The notes under the pieces were generated by a model. That model was not told the origin of the DNA. It ran no database searches and was given only the letters and a program-made list of their open reading frames with translations. Of a stretch of DNA of 64,000 nt, positions 43,101-55,068 are shown one piece after another. The stretch is from contig CM055111.1 in the NCBI GenBank assembly GCA_029204225.1, positions 9,929,000 through 9,992,999 of the forward strand, read 5' to 3'. Origin of the DNA: Diphasiastrum complanatum (Eukaryota > Streptophyta > Lycopodiopsida > Lycopodiales > Lycopodiaceae). Position 1 is the first letter of the stretch. Each line of letters begins with the position of its first letter. Position numbers and translations under genes: made by a program.

Positions 43101-43241
43101 AAGAAAGCTTTGCAATTTTGCTCATAAATGTCAATCCAACTGTAGCCTTCAAAGTTTTGTAATTCTTGGTATACATGGTTCTCCAGAGCAATGATGAAGA
43201 CTCAATAAGCTTATTCCTGCTCAATGTCAACCATGTTAGAT
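31058..43241 (-). CDS. Host gene: F-box/WD40-repeat protein, partial, huge introns
   Basis: Three minus-strand exons (43241-42980, 40299-40245, 31156-31058) join in frame with consensus splice sites and no stops. Protein order: end of an F-box-like domain (KLIESSSLLWRTMYTKNYK), a linker with DWKSRAVQE, then SISIQPWKAHRGR-VNCCRMM and IASGSSDR-KIRIWSSKS, the first WD40 repeat. F-box/WD40 proteins are substrate receptors of SCF ubiquitin ligases: the F-box binds Skp1 and the repeats bind the target. The introns are 2680 and 9088 bp; the larger holds hAT-1. The start and the remaining WD40 repeats were not found and may lie outside the window or under transposons. It could also be a duplicated gene fragment. 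Confidence 0.55.
31157..32438 (-). other. Host intron, left of hAT-1
   Basis: AT-rich, no coding frame of note. A pyrimidine-rich acceptor tract precedes the exon at 31156. Confidence 0.45.
32439..32446. repeat. hAT-1 target duplication, left (GTGTATAG)
   Basis: Perfect 8-bp match to 38657-38664. Confidence 0.94.
32447..32535. repeat. hAT-1 left subterminal repeats
   Basis: At least six GGTACCGCGG or related GTACC words, several palindromic (GGTACCGCGGTACC). Likely transposase binding sites by analogy with other hAT elements. Confidence 0.8.
34691..34804 (+). other. hAT-1 transposase intron 1
   Basis: 114 bp, AG/GTAAGC to CTGCAG/G. It joins QPER with MTELKFIWETRW in phase. Confidence 0.85.
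36480..36562 (+). repeat. Tandem repeat in Pro-rich transposase segment
   Basis: Units of TTGGCAGCACCCACGTCACA type, about 33 bp, nearly identical, encoding LAAPTSHPPP. It lies between the acidic and AT-hook parts. Confidence 0.85.
37135..37654. other. hAT-1 convergent intergenic region
   Basis: Between the transposase stop (37132-37134) and the end of the minus-strand frame (37655). AT-rich, without a clear coding frame. Presumably holds 3' ends of both transcripts. Confidence 0.5.
37655..38020 (-). CDS. Second hAT-1 gene: small charged coiled-coil protein, unknown
   Basis: 121 codons from ATG 38020 (minus strand) to a stop at 37655; the frame is open 14 codons further up, but without an earlier ATG. 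Very rich in Arg, Glu and Gln (RRKLEEDIRRHNERHRKQE, MVRERAARRRANQEVAQANR), helical or coiled-coil in appearance, with a Pro-rich middle and acidic end. No family recognised. It is convergent to the transposase and wholly inside the transposon termini. The frame is intact although the transposase is broken. It could be an accessory DNA-binding or regulatory protein, a captured host fragment, or a chance frame in GC-rich DNA. Confidence 0.45.
   Translation of the reverse strand: MAERIPPKPEGEARRKLEEDIRRHNERHRKQEVDIREMLRQTRQRNPEPEPPAPAVGLVPAVELDLDEQIGMNFTRRQLIMVRERAARRRANQEVAQANREAEQERQNNAPDEGEESVEDQ
38258..38410. repeat. 84-bp tandem duplication near hAT-1 right end
   Basis: Two copies, about 85% alike, starting ATGCTCCCCCCTGTGTTGG and ATGCTACCCCCCTGTGTTGG. 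It lies upstream of the minus-strand ATG, so it may be part of its promoter region. Confidence 0.85.
38556..38656. repeat. hAT-1 right subterminal repeats and terminus
   Basis: GGTACCGC and CGGTACC words in clusters, ending TACTATG; counterpart of 32447-32535. Confidence 0.85.
38657..38664. repeat. hAT-1 target duplication, right (GTGTATAG)
   Basis: Perfect match to 32439-32446. Confidence 0.94.
38665..39157 (-). other. Host intron, right of hAT-1
   Basis: No gene. A homopolymer block (C then A) lies at 38869-38890. Confidence 0.4.
39158..39235 (+). pseudogene. Copia integrase fragment
   Basis: Reads DIKQQFITSYSPQLNGLVER then KNRT, the region just before and at the catalytic Glu of Ty1/copia integrase. 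Only about 25 codons; the rest is lost. A remnant in the host intron. Confidence 0.65.
39236..40244 (-). other. Host intron sequence
   Basis: No recognisable element or gene. Confidence 0.35.
40245..40299 (-). CDS. Host F-box/WD40 gene, exon 2 of those found
   Basis: 55 bp. Acceptor TTTGTTGGAGCAG after a pyrimidine-rich tract, donor CGG/GTAGCA. Its first base completes an Arg codon left open by the exon at 42980, then it reads VNCCRMMMDYIASGSSDR to phase 0. The length (3n+1) is just what the two neighbouring exons need. The content is the strand before the WD of the first WD40 repeat. Confidence 0.6.
40300..42769 (-). other. Host intron sequence
   Basis: No gene. A minus-strand line near 41050-41130 (FMRLPTGYIKARMEMV) faintly resembles copia reverse transcriptase. 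A 41-bp unit with ACAATAGGCG(G/T)GTG(C/T)GGTCC is repeated in tandem at 41846-41932. Confidence 0.35.
42770..42803. repeat. Perfect 34-bp palindrome
   Basis: Arms TGGTCATCCAAATTTTT and its exact complement, with no spacer, centred at 42786/42787. It lies in the host intron 176 bp after the exon ending at 42980. Confidence 0.95.
42980..43241 (-). CDS. Host F-box/WD40 gene, exon 1 of those found
   Basis: 262 bp. Acceptor TGATTCTTTTGCCAG/AT, donor GAGGAAG/GTGCAT, ending two bases into a codon. Reads LTWLTLSRNKLIESSSLLWR and then TMYTKNYK, matching the last helices of an F-box (DL..L..V....LI.S..LWR.LY), then TDWKSRAVQEEQ and SGSISIQPWKAHRGR, the lead into WD40 repeats. No stop. The first F-box exon was not found upstream. 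Confidence 0.55.
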
Positions 43242-44700
43242 CTGGCAAAAGAATCACAAACAAGAAATTTTCTGTAGAGAATTTACCCCAATATGCCAAC
43301 AATATAAGTCCTTATCTACATACATCACACTTAAATAAATTGAGATTTTTATAGATACATGCAGAATTCAGACCTTTTCTTTTATTGCCAGCAAGTACAT
43401 CAATGTATTTGAATAAGCTTTTCAAATGCAGCCATCTAAGGGTACAAAAGTTGGATGCTAGGGAATCTGTGAGGCCTAAGGTTTGGATAAGCAACTATTG
43501 TTGTCATCACATCCCTTATTAACTAGTGTTAGTCAGTATCTAACCTTGGGTGGAACGAAGTTTCATTTAGGCTTACTTAGGGTTAAACAAGACTATGAAT
43601 GTAATAGGGAACTTGCAACAGTTACTGAACAAATAAAAAAATATAATAAGCTAGTCGGTACTTTAGGATTTAAATACTAGGCAAAACTCGCATAATGACA
43701 TATTTAAGTGATATATGGGCCCACTTATTCTAAAATTGTTAGCTTTAAAGTGTAACATGGTTCAAATATAATCTTTAAGGTCCAATCTGAAGAAGAAGGA
43801 TCATTTTTCAGTGGTAAATAAGCCCTTTCATCTAGAATGACAAAACAGATTTTTATCCTGGAGGGGATAAAAATCCTTTAAGGATTCTCGTTGTAAGGTC
43901 CTGCCAGATGGACTGAGAGGAGGGCTTCATCCTCTTACAATGGAAAAGCTTTTGGATGCAAAAAGAATACATTAAGAGCTCTTTTCTATCCTTTATGATC
44001 CGTAGTCATTTTGACTCCTTTGCCTTTTAACGATGGTATCTTTCTAACCATAGCTCAGATTGAAATGAGTTGAATTGAAGCATTGTGGTGATTTAAAACA
44101 ATGTCGCTCAAAGTCTTTTCAAGTAATGTGCAATTAATGGATCTGAAATGTGGGAGACAGATTGTGAAAAAAACTACTTGTTCAAGAGAATATTGGTGGA
44201 GAGCATTGGTCACACCATATTCTATACTTTGAATGAATCAAAACATGTTTTACAGTCGTAACTTACAATACGATCTAAAATTCTATGGAATTTGTATCTT
44301 CTAATTCAAAATGTTGAGAAAATTACACTCTACCTAAATTTCTATGATGAAAACATTTGCAAAGTCTCTATGAGTTGACAAGAGCTACATGATTTACTTA
44401 CATTTAAGTGAAAAAAACTTAGGATAAGAAAGAAGGTGGCATGAAGACTTACGATTGGAGTTATCTCTTATATGCATTAGTTAAGATATTATGAGAAGCT
44501 AACTTTGGAGGATAATATGAGTCAAAGAGAGATGCTCGATCAATCAACTTGTGATTAGAACCACATTATTAGAAGCATTAGCATTTGTTATTGTGCTTAT
44601 TTTGTGAAAGACTTAGATCCAAAAAACATGGAAATGGCTACTTGAAATTTTCTTGTAAATAACCAAGTTTCTTGTGTTTATAAGCATTACTTGTTGGATA
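43242..44700. other. Unassigned, possibly host intron
   Basis: No gene. A perfect 11-bp stem-loop (GATTTTTATCC, spacer of 6, GGATAAAAATC) lies at 43848-43875. Confidence 0.35.
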
Positions 44701-44731
44701 TTTTAACAGCCACAAATTTGTTGAAATGACA

Positions 44732-44757
44732 ATCCACACTCTAGAGAGAACCAACAA
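44732..44757. repeat. Long target duplication, left (26 bp)
   Basis: ATCCACACTCTAGAGAGAAC plus CAACAA; identical to 44920-44945. Confidence 0.9.
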
Positions 44758-44919
44758 ACAAGGTGGATAGCTCAATGGCAGAGCATCTCATCCAGTATCG
44801 GGAAGGTCCTGGGTTCAAATCCTAGTACGTCCACATGGTATTAGAGCCAATTGCGGCAAGGGACTACATGACCCCAACCAAGTGTGGCTTTTTTTTGGGG
44901 GGGGATGGAATGACTGACT
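44758..44919 (+). mobile_element. tRNA-derived SINE-like insertion
   Basis: 162 bp between identical 26-bp direct repeats. The first 74 bp look like a tRNA with intact promoter boxes: TAGCTCAATGGC (box A) and GGTTCAAATCC (box B). A tRNA-unrelated part and a T8/G8 run follow. Long duplications and a tRNA head are typical of SINEs. T-ending plant SINEs exist (Au SINE, from memory). It lies in a copia remnant whose line resumes after the right repeat. Confidence 0.72.
44761..44834 (+). other. tRNA-like head of the SINE
   Basis: D arm GCTC...GAGC and T arm CTGGG-TTCAAAT-CCTAG fold, but the acceptor ends pair poorly and the anticodon stem is imperfect. Most like a tRNA-Gly by eye. Not a working tRNA gene. 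Confidence 0.55.
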
Positions 44920-44945
44920 ATCCACACTCTAGAGAGAACCAACAA
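44920..44945. repeat. Long target duplication, right (26 bp)
   Basis: Identical to 44732-44757. Confidence 0.9.
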
Positions 44946-44959
44946 GTAGCATAAGGCTA

Positions 44960-45165
44960 ATTGAAAAAAATGCAAGGCAACATTGAAAGAAGAGTACGAG
45001 TTCCTGATGAAGAATAAGACATGGATACCGACAACATTGCGACTTGAAAGGAAGACAATCAATTGTAAATGGCTAGCCATAACCAAGCATGGAGGAGATG
45101 GAAAGCATGACTAGTGACGGAAGAATACACTCAGACAGTTAGTGTCGATTATGAAATCATTTCTT
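44960..45165 (+). pseudogene. Copia reverse transcriptase fragment
   Basis: Reads KATLKEEYEFLMKNKTWIPT and RKTINCKWLAITKHGGDGKHD, the start of Ty1/copia reverse transcriptase, then stops, then EEYTQTVSVDYEII in another frame. The catalytic part is absent. Confidence 0.65.
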
Positions 45166-45549
45166 TAAAAAATTACTGAATGGAATGATTAGAATTTAGC
45201 ACTTGGAAGCACTCTGATGTGTACAAGCATCACGAACTCCTAGCATAGCTGTGGTTGAAGCGGACCCAGCAATATTTCACGGAATTCAGACAGCCGAAAT
45301 ATGCCGAAAAGAAATATTGTACGGATTTGGTGAAATTTTTGGATTGGTCTAATTGCTGCGAGATGTCCATCTCATTACATCATGCAGAAAGATATAATAT
45401 AAGCACTCAAAGCGCTAACCAATATTTGCAAACCACTGCGCATTGAGCCAATGATCTGAGAGTTAAATGGGCAAAAATTCGCAGCAGAACATCATCACCA
45501 AAGCCACGTATCAATCGTCTTCGAGAACCACTTTCCTCCATCTATCCCT

Positions 45550-45553
<4 letters not shown>
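45166..45553. other. Unassigned sequence
   Basis: No recognisable gene. Confidence 0.35.

Positions 45554-45593
<40 letters not shown>
45554..45593. repeat. (CT)n array, 40 bp
   Basis: Pure CT repeat with no LINE 3' block beside it. Confidence 0.95.
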
Positions 45594-45601
<8 letters not shown>

Positions 45602-46440
45602 TTATTGCTATTTTTCCTGTAAAACATAAAGCATTTGAAATGCACTTCAAATGCCCTTCAAATAAACGTTTGCCCAATCAAAAGGCAAAAAACTTGTTTT
45701 CTTCATCACTGCTCACATTCTCTCTTTCATTTCTTAAATTTATATCCCTATTTCTCCTCATTTTAGGGTTTTTTTCTCACTTCCCTACGTTTACTTTCCT
45801 CTCTCTCATCCTTTTAGGGTTTTGTCCCATTTTAGTACATTTATATTTTATATTTCTACTCCTTTTAGGGTTTATGTCCCATTTTCTTACATTTATCTCC
45901 TATTTCTCCTCTTTTTATTTTAAGGTTTATAGCTTTCATTTTTAATACCATTATTTCTCCTAGCTTCTCACTTTCTTGTTTAATCTCATTTTTAACCTAA
46001 ACCTTGCCCACCTTCCCGATCCAATTTTGAACCCTTGATTTCTTTAAGGTGAGAGTCTAAACGCTGGTTTCACATCAAGTTGGGGGTAAGTTCAAAAGGC
46101 TCAAATATTCCACTTTGATTGGTGAAGCAACTTCAATAGGCCTTGCCCCCCGTTTCACAAGGGGTGAGAGTTGCCCCTATGTGGCATTGAAAGTTGCTAA
46201 CCTGAGGTAACTTAGGGCAGTACCTTGGGCATCTTGAAGTCTGGGGGGTAAGTGGTAGGTAGGCCATTTATCTCCCTACCAATAAACATATATGCCTTAT
46301 TTAATTTGAATTTAGACATTAAATGTGTTGCCCTCCAAATGAAAGAGGCTTTCACATGGATTGACGTGGAATGACTTGGGCTTTCAGATTGGAGTGTAAG
46401 TGCATATTTTGAAATGGCCCTGGACTCTGAAACCAACCTA
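45594..46440. other. Unassigned, with TTTTAGGGTTT repeats
   Basis: 45755-45930 has four TTTTAGGGTTT words about 45-60 bp apart inside a degenerate unit that includes GTCCCATTTT. The word equals the plant telo-box. No gene. Confidence 0.4.
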
Positions 46441-47323
46441 ATGTAACTCTCCCTTTGGCTCCAAACACACCTAATCCAGAAGAATCGTTGGCCCCAACAT
46501 TAATTATTCCTTTCTTCTTGATGAGTAGATTAGACTATTCAAACTCCTCGAAAATCATCAAGAATTGATTGAATCTAATCAAACTACGATTCTTGTTCTG
46601 CAATCTCACCTCTAGTAGATGGATACATCCATTGAAGAAATCAAAAGAGAAGATGAAACTTTCAAAAGTGGTGTCCTCCCAAATAGATACTTTAGCCAAG
46701 ATCCAACAACTCGAAAGTCAAGTGGAACAACATTATACAGTTATCCAATCATGGGCAAATGTGCTTAAAAGATTTGACTAAAGCTATTCCTCCGTCTTCG
46801 ATCGTTTTATCTCTACCTCAGTTACATTCAATGAGAGCTGATTGTCAGAGTAGAAAGCTCTTCATGTTCCAGCTAGAGGTATTCTAAAATTTTTCACATC
46901 AGTGTCTCACTGTCGTGAAGAATTAGAAAAGAAATCGAAACTGTGGAATACCAAGATATATTGGGATGGAGATCTTATCCTCATCCAAGTGCAAGAATGC
47001 AAAAAGGTGCGGCAAGAAACTATAACTAAAAAATGACTTATCTATGGAGATGGTGTTATCATATTTTTGGATCATAAGCATATAGTTAATTCTAAAAGTA
47101 AGAATTCTGAGCTAGAATTTGAGTTACAGAAATGAAGAGATGTTCAGCTGAACTTGTAAATGGTCTTCGTACCATGTAATCATGACTATAAAACAATTTC
47201 TTCTAAGTTGTTAGTCTTTTTGTTTCAATTTAGTTTCTTTTGACAACATTGATCTGTCTAGTTACCACCATACTTGGATGTATTGCTCATCTTATATGCC
47301 TTTTGGCATCGAAAAGACATTAA

Positions 47324-47397
<74 letters not shown>
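46441..47397 (+). mobile_element. ORF1-only LINE (copy 2)
   Basis: Decayed ORF1 matching copy 1 in order: LTPNTPEAP-like start, WIHPLKKSKE region, KIQQLESQVEQHYTVIQSWA (about 46695-46755), FTSVSHCREELEKKS and DGDLILIQVQECKKVRQET, with stops and shifts and a gap in the RRM-like part. A longer 3' UTR then leads to TCTTATATGCCTTTTGGCAT, AAGACATTAATAAATCT and a 69-bp CT tail (47329-47397). No ORF2. Same layout as 22148-23608. Confidence 0.72.
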
Positions 47398-47399
<2 letters not shown>

Positions 47400-47683
47400 C
47401 AAAAAGCCTTTGTCATTGTTCCTCTTCAGTACCTGCATCGTCATCTATCCTTGTTTTTTTTCGACAGGGGTCCTCCCTGACATGATGTACAACTGTGTTA
47501 TATTGCAATCAATTGTATCATCTCTCATATCTACTTATTTTGATTACAATAGAGATGTATTTGGTTTTCATAATTTAGTTGATTTGTTTTTGGAGACATT
47601 TATATGCTCATGTTAAGTATTTATCATACATGAGATGTACTTATTTGGTCTTATGTGCCTTTTGGCTTTAAAGAACATTAATA

Positions 47684-47778
<95 letters not shown>
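47398..47778 (+). mobile_element. 5'-truncated LINE 3' end with (CT)n tail
   Basis: The clear part is 47632-47778: TCTTATGTGCCTTTTGGC, AAGAACATTAATAAAGCT and a 92-bp CT array (47687-47778). It begins where the CT tail of the previous LINE stops; 47398-47631 could be its 3' UTR, without coding sequence. Confidence 0.6.
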
Positions 47779-47779
<1 letters not shown>

Positions 47780-48031
47780 GGATTTCTCATATCTTATATG
47801 TGTTTGCATTCTACAAACAAAATTGTGCAACTATATTCTTAAGTAGGTCAAAGTTCTTTAAAATATTTGCTTGTGGGAAAAATGCAAGGCCCACATGTCA
47901 TTTGTCAAGAATGCTTGGCAAAACCAACACCTATAGATTATAACATATTATGATTTCATGAAAAAGCCCTAATGGGCAACATGACAAGCATGGATCTCAT
48001 TTTCTCCTATAGTGGCACCCCTTAGGATGCA

Positions 48032-49262
<1,231 letters not shown>

Positions 49263-49275
49263 TTCTTTCCTCCTT

Positions 49276-52200
49276 AAACTGCTTCTATCCTTAGAAGCTC
49301 TCTAACAGTTCTTTTAATTCTCAATATCAACTTAGAAAATCATTATCCTTAGGTCAACTTTTACATCAAACAAGTACTCAGAGATAATCCTATTCTCCAA
49401 GTGATAATCTCTGCAGTAGAGTACAACTCAGGTTTGAAAAGTACACTAAGCGATAAATTTTTCCATCTGGATTACATTCACCTCAAGTTAGTAACATCAC
49501 CTTCATGTAAAGCACTGACATGAAACACTGGTTGAAATAACCCTACATAAGTGATTAAAGTTAAAGAAATAATAATAATTACAGTCTGAAATCATCCACA
49601 AATATTGGCAGACAATTCATGAAAAACTTCCAAGTACAACTATTTTTAGAATCCAATTCTAAGATATGATAATTCATTCAACTAGAATCTCTAGGAGAAT
49701 CGTTAAGATATAGAATGATTAAAACTCAACTCTGAGTATTCCAGATACTCTTTTGAGTTCAATGCTCCTGTTTCTAGCACCAAATGCAAGAAAATAACAT
49801 TCATTCATATTAATAGACTTGTTTGTCTCCTATGATAACTGGAGATCCAATCAAATGAAGAACTGTACTCAAGCATCTATAGACCATAAACTGTAGCAGA
49901 ATAACATCCACTAGATAAATTAAATTCTCCACAAATAAAATACTTATCTTGTGAGAATATCTATGAGATCCATAGGTTCTCAAATAAAATACTGGAGTAG
50001 AGAGATTCAAAACACTGATCTGAATTCTTACTCAAATGATATGTCAAGAATAATCCATCACACTTAAGAATCGTCACAATTCCTTATAATTCTCTGGCAA
50101 CAATTAAGTATCTATTTATGATTTGTCAACCATAAATATTTAGATTCGTATGATTCGCCAATCATAACTTTTTGGAATCCAAAATCATACTTAACCCTTT
50201 AAAGGATACTGGAGTATATGTCCAACATAACTCAAGAAAAGTAAGAATCATTCCAAAATCTTTCTCAACAGAAAAACACGGGATTTTAGGAACATTCTCC
50301 TGATAGGATTCTCTGACAGAAGTGCTAGATTTCCAAGTTCTATATACCACTGGTAATTATAGACAGAAAGCATACCAAAATGATAATGACAATCATCTTC
50401 AACTACAAAAAACTTGAGATTCTTATCTAAAATCAAATCTAGATATCCAAAGTCCTGTTGAATATCAATTCAGTTGTTATTCTTGGATTCATTATGATTC
50501 GTTATCCATTTGAGCTCTCTGGGATACAATCACTAATGAGTTGAGTCTATTCCTTAACTAAGGAATACTCTATCCCAAGAACACTGTATATCCAATGCAC
50601 ATAATTTTAATTGATGAACCAAAATGATTCACTAATCATGCGTCTTACAAGCCATATAGTTCAAAACCATCAGTTCCTGGTGAATCCACATCACACTGAT
50701 CATTTTACCAATTCATTTCATCCAGGATTAATCAAGTACTCAAGTTAATTGCCATTGATTCAGAAATCTCAAATATCTAGGTGAAGAATTCAATTATACT
50801 AGTATGACACCACACTTACCCAAATCATTTATAAGTTAATCTATAAATCTTCCATACAAAGATTTGTTAACTCTGCAAGTATCTGTCAAAACAATACTTG
50901 ATTATATGCTTATGTTCGCCGACCATGCACATATGAGAATAGTCTCACTATGACCCAGTACATAAACGCATTCTTACATGGCAGATTCCTCCAAAACCCA
51001 CATATGTTACTCACATATTTCATTGAGATCTTGTAACTCAGCTACAAAATATTTCCTATTTCTCATGAGTAAATAACATATCTGGGAAATCTCTAAAACG
51101 AATAACATTCACTCTTCCAATCCAACTTACCTCTAGTAGCATAATTTCTTCCACTCAATCAACCCCTCTCTGATCCTAGTACTGAAACTAAGATTAGGAT
51201 GATCCAATACAGAACTTTTAGACTTAAATCCTTATCAAACTTACTTCTATTCCAATCGAAATGGACCTTTGACCTTTTACCGTACTACTTATAGATAATG
51301 ATTCAAATATCAAACATTTTCTAGTTCCAGATTGTCCACACAGTCCCTAGAGAATTCCTCTTATTCAAAAAGTTCCAATTAGACATCTTACTCTGAATCT
51401 ATCCGAGATTACTTTCAAACCAGATCTCATTTCTATACCATAGTTGGTTCTCTTCCAAAAACTATGCAACTCACAAATTCCCAAATAGAATTTTATTCCA
51501 CCACTTCACCCTCCTTTTAAAGAAATTATAAATTTCAATAAAAGTTAACTGGAAAGATGATATATGAAAATATCTAAATCCAAGAAAAGTCAGTAATAAT
51601 TCCACTAAAGGATTCACTTCATTACAACCAAGACTTCTCCTTTAAATATTTTCACTTTGAGTGACAGAAGCTACTATTCTATCGAAATCCATTTATGCAA
51701 CACAGATATTCTAGGTTTGAGAAATTTAAACATTAGAATTTATCTGAATTCCAAGTCTATTCACAGAAGTAGTGATTTATATGATATAATAGTCTTTCAG
51801 TAGAATAACTTCATGCTCGAAAGAATCATATAAATCAGTTTGATATATTATATTCGAGAAATTACAAAGAAGTAAAGGATTAATTAAGAAAGCGAGAAAT
51901 AGATTTGAGGGCCTTTGATTTTGTAAATAATGAGATACAATATTAGGATCTAGATTAAACCTCAAAATTTTTCAAAATATCCCACATTTGATCGAATGGT
52001 TTTCTTCTATCCCATATCGCGACTAGGTACTAAAATACACCATTGTCCTAGAATTTCCTTTCCAAAATTACTAATGTCCCATACCATCAACTTTTCCTTC
52101 CAGAAAACCCTTAACCGCCTCATCTGATAGAGATCCACTGATCATCTAGCTATCCTAAAATCCATATAGGATATTATTTCTTGTTCCCAAACACTGGAGA

Positions 52201-53401
52201 ATCCAATCATTTGGATGACTAGCATGCCTATCAGATGGATACCACAAATCCACATCTGATTATGTGACTTACACAGAAGAATTAACATGGTTTTACATTA
52301 CATTCTAATCTTTTTCAGGTTAATGAATAAGCTTCAAATCCCCTACTGATGCATCAAAACTAGGGACAAGCTTCACTAAACTAACAGATCCAATGTAATC
52401 CACGATCAGATTCCCCCTCTAACATCACAATTGACATCCAAAACTGCGGATAACTCAATGGTTACAAAGATAACATTAATTAATTCAATTAAATGAATTT
52501 AATCCAGGAATTGATATCCAGTATTAAGCAATTATTCACAACGATTACCAAAATTCTAACCGCAAAATACATTTCCCAATCACACTTACTACATCGATGT
52601 CCACTCTTCTTCCCTCCTTAGAATTTTCAGTTCCTTGAAAATCTATTTCTGCTAAGGTTTCAAGAATACGTAACGACATTAGTAAATGTTTCAAAATTAA
52701 TTATTGTAGGAAAAAGTCTAAAGCAATTTCATTTTTGTCCTATACCTGGGCTGAATACTGATATATCGAAAATCATTTACTAGTATGTGAAACAGTACTA
52801 GTGTGATCTTTTGAATATAATTCACATAGGATTTTACTGGAAAAGAAATCAGTTATGTAATTCCTATTATTACAAATTTTTCCAATAAAATTGGACTATT
52901 TTTTCTTTTTATTGACTGGTTTGGCATTACTCCATTAATATTGACAAAACCTATCCAAACATAGAATATGAAATTACATGAATGGAAATTTCACCAATAG
53001 GATTCAGTAATTCTTGAACTGTATCCCATCAGATTTACTATCTAGATAAAGAATACTATTGCCACTCATTCAATCTGGTCATTTTATATTGTTTGACCAA
53101 TAGGATTCAGTAATTCTTGAACTGTATCCCATCAGATGCTACCAACAGTCTTAAACAATCAATTAGACTTCCATGAAGCATTCATACTGATCCTAAGATG
53201 CAGTATAGACTGAAAATGAAGATTTCTTGATTTGTAGAAGTCAAAATAGCTTCAAACTTGATGGAGATGGTGCATAAGCCACCGACCATCAATTTACAGG
53301 TCTGATAGCTTGTTGGGAAGGTAAAAAAGAATGCTAATCATGTTGTAAATAGTTCTAGAATGACCTCCTTATGGATTTGGAGAGATCCATCCCCCAAAAA
53401 A
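49276..53401. other. Decayed AT-rich stretch, no gene recognised
   Basis: Over 4 kb with only short frames. If the LTR at 48748 is right, part of this could be the degenerate interior of its element, but no motif was readable. A 42-bp direct repeat (AATAGGATTCAGTAATTCTT start) occurs at 52996-53037 and 53100-53141. Confidence 0.4.
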
Positions 53402-53640
53402 TCACCAAAAATGGTCATTTTTAAAGTTAATAGTAGCTCGAAGATATCTCATAACTCTGATAAGAGCCTTCCATTGTGTTATGTCAGGGTTAGTCATAAA
53501 CTGACATAGGGAGCCGACTGCGAAAGTTATGTCTGGCCTGATACAGATCATTACGTACATAAGAGATCTTATTATCGAATGATAAGGATACTCACGCATC
53601 TGCTCCTTCTCTTCGATTGTTTGGGGACACTAGTCCTTTG
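53402..53640 (-). pseudogene. Copia-1 reverse transcriptase C-terminal piece
   Basis: Reads MREYPYHSIIRSLMYVMICI then RPDITFAVGSL and WKALIRVMRYLRATI, the end of copia reverse transcriptase. It lacks the catalytic YVDD part and RNase H. About 70% like the copia-2 segment. Confidence 0.8.
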
Positions 53641-53827
53641 ACAATTTGAGACCTGGTTCCATTGGTGAGAGAGCTAACTTGCAATTAACCAGATTATATC
53701 TAACTAACGATAGTCATTGGCTCCAAAACAAGGTAGGCTGCAGACTCGTCAATATACCTAATAGGTGGTCTGCTAGTTCTTGATGATCTTCTGGGGAATA
53801 GATGAAGTTGATCATTTTCATCATGAA

Positions 53828-55068
53828 TTACATCATCATCATGTTCGGATTCGCCATTGATATCTTGTTCGTCAAAAGTAGATGAGCTTGGACCTTCAAT
53901 GAGAATAGTCTATTGAGAAACCTCGAAGTCGAGTCAGAAAAGTCGGCTACATGGGCTTTTCCTTTTCCCTTGAGGTCAATAAACTGATCTTCGATGAAGA
54001 TGACATCCCGGCTAGTGAATATCTTCGACTCGATGGGATCAAACAACTTGTAAGCTTGATCGGAAGTAGTGTAGCTGATGAAAATACATTTGATACTCTG
54101 AAAGTCGAGCTTCTTCTTGAGATTATGAGGAATCTGCGCATAAGCAGTACATCCAAAAACTCATAAGTTTGATAAGGTTTGGTACCTGTCCAAAATTCAA
54201 ATGGTGTTTTGTCTGAGAGATCTTTAGTAGAACAATTGTTCTGAATATAGTTTGCTGTTGAAACAGCTTTAGCCCAGAAAGACTTCGAAAGCGATGCATG
54301 TGATAACATGCACTTTGCCGATTCGACTAAGGTTCTGTTCTTTCTCTCAGCAAGACCATTTGACTGAGGCGAATAGGAGATATTGTATTGTTGCTCAATG
54401 CCGTTGTTAAGACAGAACTCCTTAAATTCGGTGGAGATATATTCTCCCCCATTGTTGGACCTCAACGTTTACCAGTTTGATTTTCTACATGCTCTTTGAA
54501 TTCTCTGAACTTGATGAAAGCCTCTGATTTATGCTTAATAAAGATAAATAACTGTTCTTCTGGAGAATTTATCAATAAAAATAATGAAATACTTTGCATC
54601 TAGCAATGATGGAGTTTGCATAGGTTCACATATATATGAATGAACAACATCTAATAGACCTTTTGTTGCATGCCTATGACTCGATCTAAAAGGAATCCCA
54701 GTCTGCTTTCCAAGAATACAGCTATGGTAGACAGGGAGACCGACTTTGCCAGAAGGATAGTCGAGATCAAGTGCTAGGGATTGTTTGGACATGTTCGAAA
54801 CAGATGCATAATTCAAGTGTCCTAAGCGATGATGCCATAATAATGCTTTATTGACAAGAACACAGATTTTCAAGGCTTGACTAGAATCGGAATAATAGTG
54901 TGCCAATCTATATAAGTATGCATGCCTCTTGTTGAGTGCAAGGATCTTATTACTCCTATCGATAATTTTGCATTGATCAGACTCAAACTCCACCTTATGA
55001 GCTAAATCTGTAATTCTACTTATTGATAACCACAAATCATCCGAATTCGTGTATTTGTCTTTGACCAT
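53828..55068 (-). pseudogene. Copia-1 pre-integrase and integrase (catalytic residues lost)
   Basis: The GAG-pre-integrase motif LLWHHRLGHLNYASVSNMSK is followed by the zinc region and the core. Where the first catalytic Asp is expected (HTD.CGPM) it reads HSYICEPM (Tyr145 from 55068), and where the second is expected (RSDNGGEY) it reads RSNNGGEY. The Glu region SYSPQSNGLAERKNRT is kept. A break lies between 54535 and 54465 and another after TKPYQTYEF. Two of three catalytic acids are gone, so it is inactive. Confidence 0.82.

Noticed and set aside
44761-44834. Functional tRNA gene
   Set aside because: The acceptor stem and anticodon stem pair poorly and long target duplications flank the whole insert, so it is a SINE head.
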